Below are positions 37,326 to 49,532 of a stretch of DNA of 64,000 nt, one piece after another. This DNA comes from Rutidosis leptorrhynchoides. Lineage: Eukaryota; Streptophyta; Magnoliopsida; Asterales; Asteraceae. The translations under genes were made by a program, and so were the position numbers. The notes below the pieces were generated by a model, which searched no databases, had not been told where the DNA came from, and was given only the letters and a program-made list of their open reading frames with translations. Position 1 is the stretch's first letter; every line of letters begins with the position of its first letter. The stretch is taken from NCBI RefSeq assembly GCF_046630445.1, contig NC_092338.1, positions 343,981,501-344,045,500 of the forward strand. Direction: 5' to 3'.

Positions 37326-39489
37326 CATATTTGTAGTAGTGGGTAATATTCATATTCAAACTTTGATTCAATTTCTACAACTATAACAATCTTATTTCGA
37401 GTGAAAATCTTACTTGAACTGTTTTCGTGTCATGATTCTGCTTCAAGAACTTTCAAGCCATCCAAGGATCTTTTGAAGCTAGATCCATTTTTCTCATTTC
37501 CAGTAGTTTTATTCAAAAAACTTGAGGTAGTAATGATGTTCATAACATCATTCGATTCATACATATAAAGCTATCTTATTCGAAGGTTTAAACTTATAAT
37601 CACTAGAACATAGTTTAGTTAATTCTAAACTTGTTCGAAAACAAAAGTTAATCCTTCTAACTTGACTTTTAAAATCAACTAAATACATGTTCTATATCTA
37701 TATGATATGCTAACTTAATGATTTAAAACCTGGAAACAAGATGAACACCGTAAAATCGGATATACGCCGTCGTAGTGAAACCGGGGGCTGTTTTGGTTTG
37801 GATAATTAAAAACTATGATAAACTTTGATTTAAAAGTTGTTCTTCTGAGAAAATGATTTTTCATATGAACATGAAACTATATCCAAAAATCAAGGTTAAA
37901 CTCAAAGTGGAAGTATGTTTTCTAAAATGGTCATCTAGACGTCGTTCTTTCGACTGAAATGACTACCTTTACAAAAATGACTTGTAACTTATATTTTCGA
38001 CTATAAACCTATACTTTTTCTATTTAGATTCATAAAATAGAGTTTAATATGAAACCATAGCAATTTGATTCACTCAAAACGGATTTAAAATGAAGAAGTA
38101 ATGGGTAAAACAAGATTGGATATTTTTGATTTTTTTTAGCTACGGGAAATGTTTAACAAATCTATACAAATCATATCCTAGCTAACTTATATTGTATTAT
38201 ACATGTATTCAAATATATTATGTAATCTTGGGATACCATAGACACGTATGCAAATGTTTTGACATATCATATCGACCCATGTATATATATTATTTGGAAC
38301 AACCATAGACACTCTATATGTAGTAATGTTGGAGTTAGCTATACAGGGTTGAGGTTGATTCCAAAAATATAGATACTTTGAGTTGTGATCTAGCCTGAGA
38401 CGTGTATACACTTAGTCGTGGATTGATTCAAGATAATAGATATCGATTTATTTCTGTACATCTAACTGTGAACAACTAGTTGTAGGTTACTAACGAGGAC
38501 AGCTGACTTAATACACTCAAATCTTTAAAACATAATAAAAATGATTGTAATTATATTTTGATCAAACTTTGATATATATATACGTATTTGTTATATGTTC
38601 GTGAATCGACCAGTGGCCAAGTCTTACTTCCCGACGAAGTAAAAATCTGTGAAAGTGAGTTATAGTCCCACTTTTAAAATCTAATATTTTTGGGATGAGA
38701 ATACATGCAGGTTTTATAAATGATTTACAAAATAGACACAAGTACGTGAAACTACATTCTATGGTTGAATTATCGAAATCGAATATGCCCCTTTTTATTA
38801 AGTCTGGTAATCTAAGAATTAGGGAACAGACACCCTAATTGACGCAAATCCTAAAGATAGATCTATTGGGCCTAACAAACCCCATCCAAAGTACCGGATG
38901 CTTTAGTACTTCGAAATTTATATCATATCCGAAGGGTGTCCCGGAATGATGGGGATATTCTTATATATGCATCTTGTTAATGTCGGTTACCAGGTGTTCA
39001 CCATATGAATGATTTTTATCTCTATTTATGGGATGTATATTGAAATATGAAATCTTGTAGTCTATTGTTACGATTTGATATATATAGGTTAAACCTATAA
39101 CTCACCAACATTTTCGTTGACTTTTAAAGCATGTTTATTCTCAGGTGAATACTAAGAGCTTCCGCTGTTGCATACTAAAATAAGGACAAGATTTAGAGTC
39201 CATGTTTGTATGATATTGTGTAAAAACTGCATTCAAGAAACATATGTCGATGTAATATATTTCTATTGTAAACCATTATGTAATGGTCGTGTGTAAACGG
39301 TATATTTTAGATTATCATTATTTGAAAATCTACGTAATGTTTTTTAAAACCTTTATTGATAAAATAAAGGTTATGGTTGTTTTTAAAAATGAATGCAGTC
39401 TTTGAAAAACGTCTCATATAGAGGTCAAAACCTCGCAACGAAATCAATTAATATGGAACGTTTATAATTAATATGAACGGGACATTTCA

Positions 39490-40015
39490 TACAAATCCTA
39501 TTAAAGGTTCGAAGATGTTCGTTTGGATCTTCTTTTGGCGTACCACTATATTGGCATTGATTAGTTACCATGTGTAGGATTTGTCCTTTGATTTCATAAT
39601 CTGTCGCATTAATGTCTGGTTTAATAATGGCGTGACCTTGGCCCGTGCGTGTGGCTCTCATTCGGTCTTCCATACTTAGAGGTTCCGTTACTTCCATAAT
39701 TGAATTTGTTGAATCTGAATCACTAGAGGATTCTGATTTAATGGTTTCTTCTTTGACAATCTCTGGATGAGTAATTTGTGGTTCCGGAGGAATGATTAGT
39801 GGTTCAGGATCTCTGAATTGTCCTTGAATATCCTCCGGATTCTCAATTGTGAGGTCGGGTTCAAAAAATGGATTTTCGGAAATTTGAATTTGAGTACTTG
39901 GTCGACTAGATGATGATTCTAAAGAAAAATCAACGGCGACAATATTGGCTAGATGTCTTGATCGATTTACAGGTGGTGAACGTATGAAAGGTGGTGAACG
40001 TTTTGCTCGGTGCAT
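39490..40015 (-). pseudogene. Athila gag N-terminal part (upstream segment)
   Basis: Starts at the ATG at 40015 (MHRAKRSPPFIRSPP). An acidic Ser/Glu-rich region (ESSSDSDSTNS) is followed by the conserved Athila gag entry GQGHAIIKPDINATDYEIKG and NEHLRTFNRIC. Coding stops at the solo-LTR boundary (39489); further codons in the same frame belong to the LTR. It continues at 28580 on the other side of the insertion. The gene packages retroelement RNA; this copy is inactive. Confidence 0.85.
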
Positions 40016-41204
40016 TCACTGAATATCCTATTAGTTATAAAAGATAAAAAATTATATAAGTTATCAAATTAATAGACTTTTCTGATTTTGCCCACGTTTC
40101 GAATACCCAATAGATGCAGCAGGTAGCCAGGACCCTTTAAATCGGAAGCCCACAACTCGCCACTAACAAATCCAACTATTACTATGAACCAGAAAATTTG
40201 GATGTCTATCAATTTAACCACTTTAAATAATTTTTTGTTGAAATTTAAAGAAATTTTAGAGAAGAAATAGAAAATTCTATGTCCTAAAAACTAGAGCGTC
40301 GAAAAATAAGAAAGAAAAAGAGTGCGTCGAAAAACGTCAAAAAATAAAAGGTCAAAAAATAATAAAAAGAACGTAGCGCATTGAAACTTAAAAAGTCTAA
40401 AAACTAAATATTAAAAGTTACGTCTAAAGGTATTAAAGCTTAAAATGAATTCTATATCCAAAACGGCAATAACTTAAAAGTACTAAAATCTTAAAACGGC
40501 GTCGCAAAATTCTAAAGTATCTAAATTTTAATCTAAAGAAAAGGCACTTAAGGGATTTTACGGCAAAGTCTTAAAATCTAGAAATAAAAATTAACTACGG
40601 CAAAATACTAATCTTAAAACTAATTACGAATGAAAAATTATAAAATTACGAATTAAATGTTTAAAATATACAAATTATAAAAAGAAACAAAAAAATGATA
40701 AAATCACTTATTTTTATAAAAATATTATTTTTATATTATTATTTTATAAAAGTATTAATTTATATAGTTAATAATAATTATTAAACTTAATAAAACTAAT
40801 TAAAACTAAAAATAAAACTAAATTACTAATTAATATTTTAATTAAACCCTAAAAACTAAATAATAATAATAAATTTAAAACCCTAGCTGCGTAATAAATG
40901 CCTCTGATTTGGCCTGTCAGAACAGCTCATGCGACCGCATGGGTTTTTGTCTTCTGGGTCATGCGATCGCATGGCCCAACAATTCCAGAATTCATTCGGG
41001 CTTCGAACAGCTTCGGCCCGTATAATAATTTTATTAATTATTTTGATTTCAAACTTTTTTTTTATATAAATGTTACACAATATTTATAAAAATTTAAAAT
41101 AAACTTATATAAAAACACTTATTAATTTTTTTTATTATAAACTAAAAATAGAAAATTAATTTTTTTAAATTATAAAAACTTTTTAATTAACACTTTTATA
41201 TATA
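40016..41204 (-). other. Athila 5' leader region
   Basis: Non-coding, A-rich, with many short repeats of ACGGC/TCTAAAA/TTAAAA type (40240-40640). Two palindromes CATGCGACCGCATG (40928-40941, one mismatch) and CATGCGATCGCATG (40960-40973) occur, as in the LTRs. Confidence 0.6.
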
Positions 41205-41870
41205 TAGTGGTAGGATCAAGAAGGAAGTAACCAATCGGGGGGAAGCAAAAACTTTTTTTTTTCGTTTTTTGAAAAAACTTTGTTCACGAACATTATAGAT
41301 GGGATGAAAATAAGAACATTTAGTAGAGACACTTTGTGATAAATATTTTTATTTTGGCGGAAAAACGCTCGAAGAAGTAATATATAACAATTATCGTGTT
41401 TTTCGAGCGTATGTTGAGGTTTTAGCTATTGGGGTTTAGATATTAGAGTTTAGATATTAGGGTTTAGATATTAGGGTTTAGAAATTTAGGGTTTAGGGTT
41501 TAGATTTAGGATTTAGATTGAGTTTTTAACACGAACGGTTTAGAGTTTAGGGTTTAGGGTCCATAAACCCAAAACACCAAACCCTAAACCCTAAACCCTA
41601 AACCCTAAACTCTAAATCGGGCTAAATTTTACTTCACAAAACATGAAGAAGAAAAAAACTTTCATATTCTTCACGAACAATATTATCTTGAATGTTATTT
41701 TTGTCGATCGTTTTTCCTCCTAAATAATAACATTCATCACGAAGTGTCTCTTCTAAATGTTCATATTTTCGTGTGATCTTGATGCCGGAAAAAAAATTCC
41801 AAAAAAAACGAAAAAAAAAATTTGCTTCCCCCCGCTTCCCCCCGATTGGTTACTTCCCCATTGATCCTGC

Positions 41871-41875
<5 letters not shown>
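41205..41875. mobile_element. fold-back (MITE-like) element with inverted telomere-like repeats
   Basis: About 671 bp whose two halves are inverted copies. The left begins TAGTGGTAGGATCAAG and the right, read inward, TAGGGGCAGGATCAAT. Shared inner motifs include GAAGTAACCAATCGGGGGGA, GAACATTTAG(T/A)AGAGACACTT and GGAAAAACG. Near the middle are TTTAGGG-type units on the plus strand (41430-41560) and CCCTAAA units (41578-41612), forming a telomere-sequence stem. It lies in a TA-repeat, so target duplications cannot be read with certainty. No coding frame. Confidence 0.78.

Positions 41876-41955
<80 letters not shown>
41874..41955. repeat. (TA)n microsatellite
   Basis: About 80 bp of TA repeats directly right of the fold-back element; probably its insertion target. 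Confidence 0.95.
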
Positions 41956-41958
<3 letters not shown>

Positions 41959-42054
41959 TATTTTTATTTTTTTTATGTTTTTATATAAATACAAAATATT
42001 TTTACAAAATTAGAGATAAGAATTATAGCGTAAAAATATAGCGTTTCGCCGGGA

Positions 42055-42071
42055 CCCCGGCAGCGGCGCCA
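42055..42071 (-). promoter_or_regulatory. Athila primer-binding site
   Basis: Minus strand TGGCGCCGCTGCCGGGG, six bases from the LTR end. This is the usual Athila site, attributed in the literature to tRNA-Asp. An inverted stretch CCCCGG/CCGGGG around it (42047-42060) can form a stem. Confidence 0.92.
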
Positions 42072-42077
42072 AAAACT

Positions 42078-43586
42078 TGATGTTATGCGAGGTGTATACG
42101 AAATAGTTATATTTTTACTACGAAATATTACACAAGTTTTATTAATTTACGGATGTGATATACCTAAATCTTGCTACAACACTTATAGGCAGTGTACCTA
42201 ATCGCAGAGTAGTGTAGTTTTTAGTAAGTCCGGTTCGTTTCACAGGGAGCTAGCTGAGTTTAACGCTATATTTTTAACAACTATATTTATATAAAATATA
42301 TATCATTATATATAGTAATATTATTATAAAAGGGGGTTTTTACCGTTTAATGACCGGTTTGTTGATTTTATATTTTAAGCGTAAAGATAAATGACGATAA
42401 TATAAATGACAGAATTTAAATTGCGATAAAATAAATTGCAGTAATTAAAATGACAGTAAATAAAGGTACGATGAAATATGAAATAAAACAATTATGCTTA
42501 TTTAAACTTCCATAACCATGATGATTGACGTTTTGATTTAATTAATTGTTGCCCGGGTTAATTGTCCTTTGTCCTGGTTTATTTGATACCTATCTGGTTT
42601 TTGTCCATAATAGTCCATCGGTCATAATTATAAAATGCTCGTCAAATTAACCTTATTCCCGAAGTCAAATATTCCAACTAATTAGGGATTCGAACTGTAA
42701 CAAGGTTTTAATACTTTGTTAATAATTTCACCAAGTTATCGACTGCGTGTAATCCAAGATTTTAATACTTTGTTAACAATTACACCAATAATCCTTGTAT
42801 GTAATCCACCCCTGTTTTAATGAGATATGAATATTAATTTACCCACTTGATCAGAATGAATAATCAATTACCCAACCCGAATAATTAATTAAATGATCGT
42901 AAAAGATGTTGTATAAACGTCACTAAATAGAACATACATAATCATTTTAATAATTATTAGATTAACTAATTTGAAGATAGGTTCGACAGATTCTAATGAG
43001 TTGTCATTCGATTAGACAATACCCCCTATCTATTAATAGTCAATAGTCCAATGTTCACAAGTGTCGGTCTTTTGTCCAAACCTTAATTATGGTACAAAAT
43101 TCAATAACTCAATCTTAATTTTTAGTCTAACATCACGATTACTTCGGTTCAAATAAGCATAATAATAACTTAGTTACGAGACATTAATTTAAAAAGGAAG
43201 AACATAGCTTACAGTGGTATTTGATCGCGTAGCGTTACACGGACAGAGTTTCGACTTTAAAACCCGTAAAACATTTCTTACAATAACCCAATTATTATTA
43301 ATTTAAATTAAAATTATAATTAAAATATAAATATAAATATAAATTGAGAGATAAGAGAAAGACAATAGAAAAAGATGTCATTCAAACTCACAGAAAACTG
43401 GCGAATTTATAGTATGTGGCCTGCTACAGTAACTCATGCGATCGCATGAGATTTTAGTGCAAATCTCATGCACTCACATGGGCTCATGCACTCGAATGGG
43501 TTTTATGCCTATTTCTCATGCGATCGCATAGCCATCAGATCCAGCTCACATATTTTTTGTTTTCTTGCTTGTCGACATATTATTAT

Positions 43587-43665
<79 letters not shown>

Positions 43666-44052
43666 ATTAATTATATATATTATATTATATTCTTGTGCGT
43701 AGTTGACTTGTAATTTTTGCTCCGTTGCGTCGCGCGTTGAGAGTTGACTCTGGTCCCGGTTCCGGATTTTCGAACGTCCTTGCATACTATTTAATATCTT
43801 GTACTTTGCGTTTTGCAACTCGTACTCTTGTAATTTTGAGACGTTTCTCATCAATAAATTGAACCACTTGGATTGTACTTTGTACTTTTTAACTTTTTGG
43901 TCATTTGCGTCTTCAAATCGTCATTTTCTTCTTTTGTCTTCGCACTTATTTATTTAAACGAATATTACATAAAAATAGAACAATTACAACTAAAAGCTTT
44001 ACATATTGGAAGGATATTGTGCCTAAATATATGTTCATTTGGAGCACTATCA
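42078..44052 (-). repeat. Athila 5' LTR
   Basis: 1,975 bp; aligns end to end with 21979-23906. The main length difference is an expanded TA tract (about 43585-43660). The palindrome array is at 43433-43530. Confidence 0.93.
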
Positions 44053-44279
44053 ACAGTTTGTACAAAAGAATTTTTAATTACAATCTTTATGAAAATATAC
44101 TTACATATATATTTTCCTCAGATGTAATCATGGATTTAATGAGTTAATATGATATTAATCTCATTTGCTTTTCGGTTTGAGCTAGAATAAATAATCTCTA
44201 AGACTTTAGAGATTACATAATTGCCATGAAGAACGAAGGTAATTGATGTAGATCGATACGTAGAACGGTGATTATACTC

Positions 44280-44812
44280 GAGGTACAGAATGAGATGTTG
44301 AGGCGTGTATTGTTGATGGTATAGGTGTTATTGCTGGTGGTCATGTTGATGTCGGTGATGTTGCTGAAGCTGGTAAGTTTGCACCATATTTTCCAAAACT
44401 ATTACTCGAGCACGAAGTTCGCTGACTTCTTGTATTACTCCGGGATATTTGTCGGTCGGAACGAGTGGATGAATAAGGTTTAGAATTGTGGATAGAATAT
44501 AATTGTGACGAGATACTCTGGAAATGAGAGAGAAAATGGTGTCTCGAACAGGTTCACCTGTAAATGCTTCAGGTTCATCGTCAAGAGGGTAATTTGATTG
44601 GTGGAAAGGATCGCCTTCTTCGCGTCTCCATTAATTAAGTCGACTATAACCCCTCTCCAATTCATCCAGAATAGATGATGGTTAATTGGTTGATTCATTC
44701 CGGTTACACTGCTTTCGGAGCTCGAGTGGAAATCCATATCGGAATAGCTGTCGGAATAACTATCGGAATAGCTATCGAAATCTGAGGGACTCGAACTGGT
44801 TGAGGGATTCAT
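44280..44812 (-). pseudogene. gag-like frame of the composite element
   Basis: Starts MNPSTSSSPSDFDSYSDSYS, an acidic Ser/Asp repeat, and continues NHHLFWMNWRGVIVDLINGD. A one-base shift near 44620 moves the frame to EEGDPFHQSNYPLDDEPEAF, FSLISRVSRHNYILSTILNL and ELRARVIVLENMVQTYQ (a short coiled-coil-like end). About 175 codons. The position directly after the primer site fits a gag/leader protein; I know no defined domain in it. The counterpart at 63011-63200 in copy 2 keeps only the His/Gln-rich tail. Confidence 0.6.
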
Positions 44813-45185
44813 CTCGTATGATCAGATGAAGTATTTTTGATAAGAAATAGAGTATAGGATGTACATTAGTACCCTGCAATACATAATTTACATATGCATA
44901 TATAATACTAAAATCCCATAAGTTACGGAGGAATCTACGGAAGCTGTCAGGTAAAGGTAACAATAACAGATACGCTAAGATATGAATTCATCTATACACT
45001 GTCTATGCAATAGAGGCAGTAAGACGTGTCTAGACTTTAAGAATGATAAGCAAATAATTTTTCGACACTAAATGATAAGCAAAACTTTTGACATGCAGAC
45101 ACGGTCAAAGTCCAGACTCACTAATGCATCTTAACAACTATCAGTTAGACACACTAATGCAAGACCTGGTTCGCTAAGACCACCA

Positions 45186-45196
45186 CTCTGATACCA
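45186..45196 (-). promoter_or_regulatory. primer-binding site (initiator tRNA-Met) of the composite element
   Basis: Minus strand TGGTATCAGAG, two bases from the LTR end at 45199, matching the 3' end of plant initiator tRNA-Met. It shows the element's sense is minus. Confidence 0.85.
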
Positions 45197-46547
45197 CCTG
45201 TAGTAACCCGTCCTAATCCATCTGGACGAATACATTACATTTGGTTACATCGCGAGGTACTTGACCTCTATATGATACATTTTACAAACATTGCATTCGT
45301 TTTTAAAAGACAAACTTTCATTACATATAAAGTTGACGGCATGCATACCATTTCATAATATATCATACTATAATTGACTTAAAAATAATCTTGATAAATT
45401 CAACGACTCGAATGCAATGTCTTTTGAAATATGTCATGAATGACTCCAAGTAATATCTCTAGAATGGGCAAATGCACAGCGGAATATTTCTTTCATACCT
45501 AAGAATAAACATTTTTTCAAGTGTCAACTAAAAGGTTGGTGAGTTCATTAGTTTATCATAATCATTCATTTTCATCATTTTAATAGACCACAAGATTTCA
45601 TATTTCCAATTCTCATAAACATACGTCCCATGCATAGAGACAAAAATCATTCATATGGATTGAACACCTGGTAACCGACCTTAACAAAATGCATATAGAA
45701 TATCCCCATCATTCCGGGACACCCATCAGACATGATAAAATTGAAGTACTAAAGCATTCCAAATTCCAGAATGGGGCTTGTTGGGCCCGATAGATCTATC
45801 TTTAGGATTCGCGTCAATTTGGGGGTCTGTTCCCAAATTCTTAGGCTACCAAGCTAAAAAGGGGCATATTCAGCTTCGATCATTCAACCATATAATGTAG
45901 TTTCGATTACTTGTGTCTATTTCATAAAACATTTATAAAAGCGCATGTATTCTCAGTCCCAAAAATATATATTGCAAAAGCTTTTAAAAAGGGAGTAATG
46001 AAACTCACGATACGATATTTTGTAGTAAAAATATTCATACGACGATACTGAACAATGCAGGGTTGGCCTCGGATTCACGAACCTATATCAATTATATATA
46101 TTAACACGTATAATGGTAATCGAACAAATTTATATAATTATTAGTGATATAAATTATATGTCTCCTGTATATCTTTTATTATAATCTATTAGTATATTAA
46201 TTTATAATTTAATATTATATCTATATATAATGTATTAAAATTAATATTTATATTTATATATGTGATTATTATCTATAATATATTAAAATATTTTTATATA
46301 ATATATGTAACTTAGATAGTAATATAGTATGTAATTTTTTATATGTAATGAATATATATATTTTTTTTATATAAATATCATTTATTTATTAAAATAATAA
46401 TTATAGTTATAATAAAATAATGATAATAATAAAAACTATTATGATAATAATAATATTAATAATGATAAAACTAATAATAATGATAGTAATATTAAAAATG
46501 ATACTTTTAATAAAATGATAATAATGATAATAATTTTTGTAATAACC

Positions 46548-46652
<105 letters not shown>

Positions 46653-46679
46653 GGATGATGACTACCTCACAATAATAAG

Positions 46680-46770
46680 CTCCAAAAATAAAATGCCCTT
46701 GCCCGGGCTCGAACCCACGACCTCTAGCTAACCCGCAAACACCCAAGACCACTGAACTAATTCGTTTTAT
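46680..46770 (-). other. tRNA-like A/B box pair inside LTR B
   Basis: Minus strand: TTAGTTCAGTGG (46760-46749), close to the A-box, then GGGTTCGAGCCC (46716-46705), which fits the B-box. Spacing about 35 bases. Conserved with the unit at 17093-17200. A second, weaker pair lies at 46857-46925 (AGGTTCTATCCC). Confidence 0.55.
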
Positions 46771-49057
46771 CTAATTATAACCCCTTTTAATTTTAATTAA
46801 ACTACCCTTCTGTTTTCCCTATTTCTTCTCCTTCTTTTTCAAAAAAAAAAAAGAAATGTCACAGTCCGGGATAGAACCTGCGACCTCCAGTTCACACATC
46901 AACACCCTTAACCGTTCCTCTGTTTCTAATTTTCTATTTTAGTTAATGATTTAATTATACTTAATACGTTGTCTGTTTATCAACATACAACATCATCATA
47001 CAACCTCATCAGTTTCGTTACCCCATACACTAGTGTCATTCAAAAAGGAATAGACATATAAACACAAATATTGCAGCAACAGTATCTCCCTCTTTCTTCG
47101 TTAATCATCATCTTCATCTTATATAAACATTTTCGTTCTTTATCATTGTTACCATCGCCTATTATCAAACCCGGTTACCATCATGAAATATTCATCGTCT
47201 ACTCGTTCATCATCGTCAGAAATAAAGAAAACAAAGAAGAATAATGTAGCAGCAACTTGTGATGAAGAAACATAGAGGCATGCAGCAGAGACCGTTGTTG
47301 GGTTTATGATTCATTCATGGGCTTGTTATAGGTTCAAGAATATTGGGCTGCATTATTTTTATTTTGTTATTGGGCCTCCTGTGTGCTGTACAGCTCATCC
47401 ACTCCTATCCGTTGCATTATTAAGTTTACCTAAGTTGCTTTGCAGCTTACAGCTGGAAAGGTATACACATGCATACAACTTGTTTCATCTTTTTATCACT
47501 TTGCTCGTCTACTTATCATGGGTTTGTAATACGGAGTATCGTTTAGAAATAATAGAAGATCGGAACAGTAGTAGTTTTAAAGGGGTGGTTTAAGGTTGTT
47601 GACCGAAGTAAAAACAGGAGACGGGCAGGAGTAGTAAATTGTAAAATAAATAAGCAAGCTCTTTCATGAAAATATGTAGTCGATTATTGTTGAAGAAATC
47701 ATTCAAATGCATCTTCGTAACAAAGTGATGAAGCCTTCATGGTGGTTGTTTGGGTCATGAAAAAAGAAGAAAAATATAAACAGTCAATAACCGGAACAAA
47801 AGTAAACAAATGGGTTTTAAGGTGTTTTGATCGAATTAAGAGCTTAGCTCTTGGTTGTTGTCGAGTTAAGCCAGAAACAGAAAGGTTATTCTCGGTTGTA
47901 AGGTGGTGTGGTGATCTCGGTTAGCAACACCCAATGGTGATCGATTTTTAGAGGGACTAGGGGTGGTGATTAAATAGTGGTCGGAGGAAGTGATAAGGTG
48001 GTGATTCAAGAAGATAGGTGTTTCATGGTTCATGATGGTTTGTTGATTTGATCTAGGACAATAACAAGTAGTAGTTTACTACGATGGTGGTGGTTTTGTT
48101 TTGACGGTTGGGAGTGATGGTGTGTGGTGATTAAACCGTAGTTGGTAATGATTTTCTAGACGGGTTTTGATGGGGTGGTTTCATAGTATTTGTCGATTAC
48201 AAATAGAATAAAATCAAGGGACGATTAAGGTGGTGTATGGTTCAGCAGAGATGGTGGTGATCGATGGTAGGGTGGTGATTTAAATCTATCTAATGCTATG
48301 TATATGTGTGTTTATAGAAATGATGCTCGTTCCCATTTTCAATATTGTATGCATATATATATTGAATAGAATAGACATTAGATAGAAGAGATATGAGATG
48401 TGCAGACAAAATAGTAATAGTAACCCCAATAGTATTTATCAATCAACGATAGTAATGTTAAATCGTTAATTGATTCTTATTCGATTTTTCGGTTATCATT
48501 TCAATCAGCAGAAATCAATAATAATATTATAATATAATTTAAAATATAAACGTGTGAATTGTTAGCCGTCGTCTACTATTTCATTTACGGACTGAAATTA
48601 GTGCTCCGTTGATAGTAATTAGTGGTGTATAAAAGTTCTCTGAAAAATCTCAAACCTTCACAGTAATTATCTTTATTTATTTCAGTCATTATGGTATAAA
48701 ATTCAATCATTAACTATTAAATAAAAATTACATTAATTATTCACTCCTAACCCCAAGTAAAATATGAAAAGTTTTAGATTTCAATAAATAGTTCCTAAAT
48801 ACATTTTTAATAAGCCTAAAATTTATATTACTCATTTTTGGATCACCGTTATTTTAAAATGATATAATTTCGAATTAAACTTCTCTAAATAATAACCGAA
48901 ACGTCTAACGAGTACTTCAATCATTAAATATTTATTTTTAATATACTTTTATTTATATATAGATATGTTTTAAATAATTATTATTATATTTTGTTTTATT
49001 TTACATAGATAAATTTTGGTAACAACAACATACAATATTTAAAATTATATTTTTAAT

Positions 49058-49100
<43 letters not shown>

Positions 49101-49279
49101 TACACATACATATCAAGTTACAATTAATTGTTCGTGAATCGTTGGAACTGGTCGAAGGTCAAATGATTTCATGAAACAGTTCAAAAATTTTGAGACTCGG
49201 TTTAATAAACTTTGCTTATCGTGTTGGAAACCTATAAAGATTACGTTTAAATTTGGTCGAAAATTTTCGGGTCATCACA

Positions 49280-49532
49280 GTACCTACCTGTTAAAGAAAT
49301 TTCGTTCCGAAATTTGATTGGAATGGTCATGGTTGACAATAAGTATGTTCTAATGACACATACTAGTTAGAATTTAGACTTTTATCATCAGTGAGTAATA
49401 TGAACAAAACAATTCGATTACTCGAAGCGTATGAGTGAAGCTATCATAAAATAATGGAATGATGAAAATAAGATTTGTCTTGACTTTTGACGTATTCATG
49501 GTTGATTTCCGGAATTCAAGGGATAAAAAAAA
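49280..49532 (-). other. composite element internal region, copy 2, first part
   Basis: Homologous to 19288-19545 and continued at 58336. Interrupted by the Tekay-like element. Confidence 0.7.

Larger units (their letters stand above)
29893..37341 (-). mobile_element. CACTA (En/Spm-type) DNA transposon
   Basis: 7,449 bp, terminal inverted repeats CACTACTACAAA on both ends and the 3-bp duplication GGT (29890-29892 and 37342-37344). Subterminal regions contain many short motifs of the form AGGAACC(T/G)CTTTTT and AAACCGGTTTC in both orientations. It carries a TNP2-type transposase (minus strand, 36107-32858) and a second gene of Ulp1/C48-like protease type (32697-31150). The coding regions carry a few lesions, so the copy is probably non-autonomous now, but its ends are intact. 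Confidence 0.95.
28581..39489 (+). mobile_element. solo LTR of a second Ty3-type long-LTR family, split by a CACTA element
   Basis: Begins TGTAGTGACCCGAAC and ends GGGACATTTCA, with TACAA duplications on both sides. Without the CACTA (29893-37341) it is about 3.46 kb. Its right 0.8 kb is the reverse complement of the LTR that starts at 63201, matching from the terminus for at least 800 bp, so it is one LTR and not a full element. Orientation is inferred from LTR families in this window whose primer site is visible. It interrupts the Athila gag. Confidence 0.88.
44058..45198 (-). other. composite element internal region, copy 1, second part
   Basis: Continuation of 19288-21973 beyond the Athila insertion. 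It contains the gag-like frame and ends at the primer site. The leader between 44813 and 45185 is non-coding. Confidence 0.7.

Noticed and set aside
28581-39489. Complete LTR retrotransposon
   Set aside because: No second LTR, primer site or coding region once the CACTA is removed, and the right 800 bp aligns colinearly with a single LTR terminus at 63201. A solo LTR explains the structure.
41430-41612. True telomere or chromosome end
   Set aside because: Repeats are few, degenerate, in both orientations and inside an inverted-repeat element nested in a retrotransposon.
46680-46770. Functional tRNA gene
   Set aside because: A- and B-box-like motifs only; no acceptor stem, anticodon arm or cloverleaf could be drawn.
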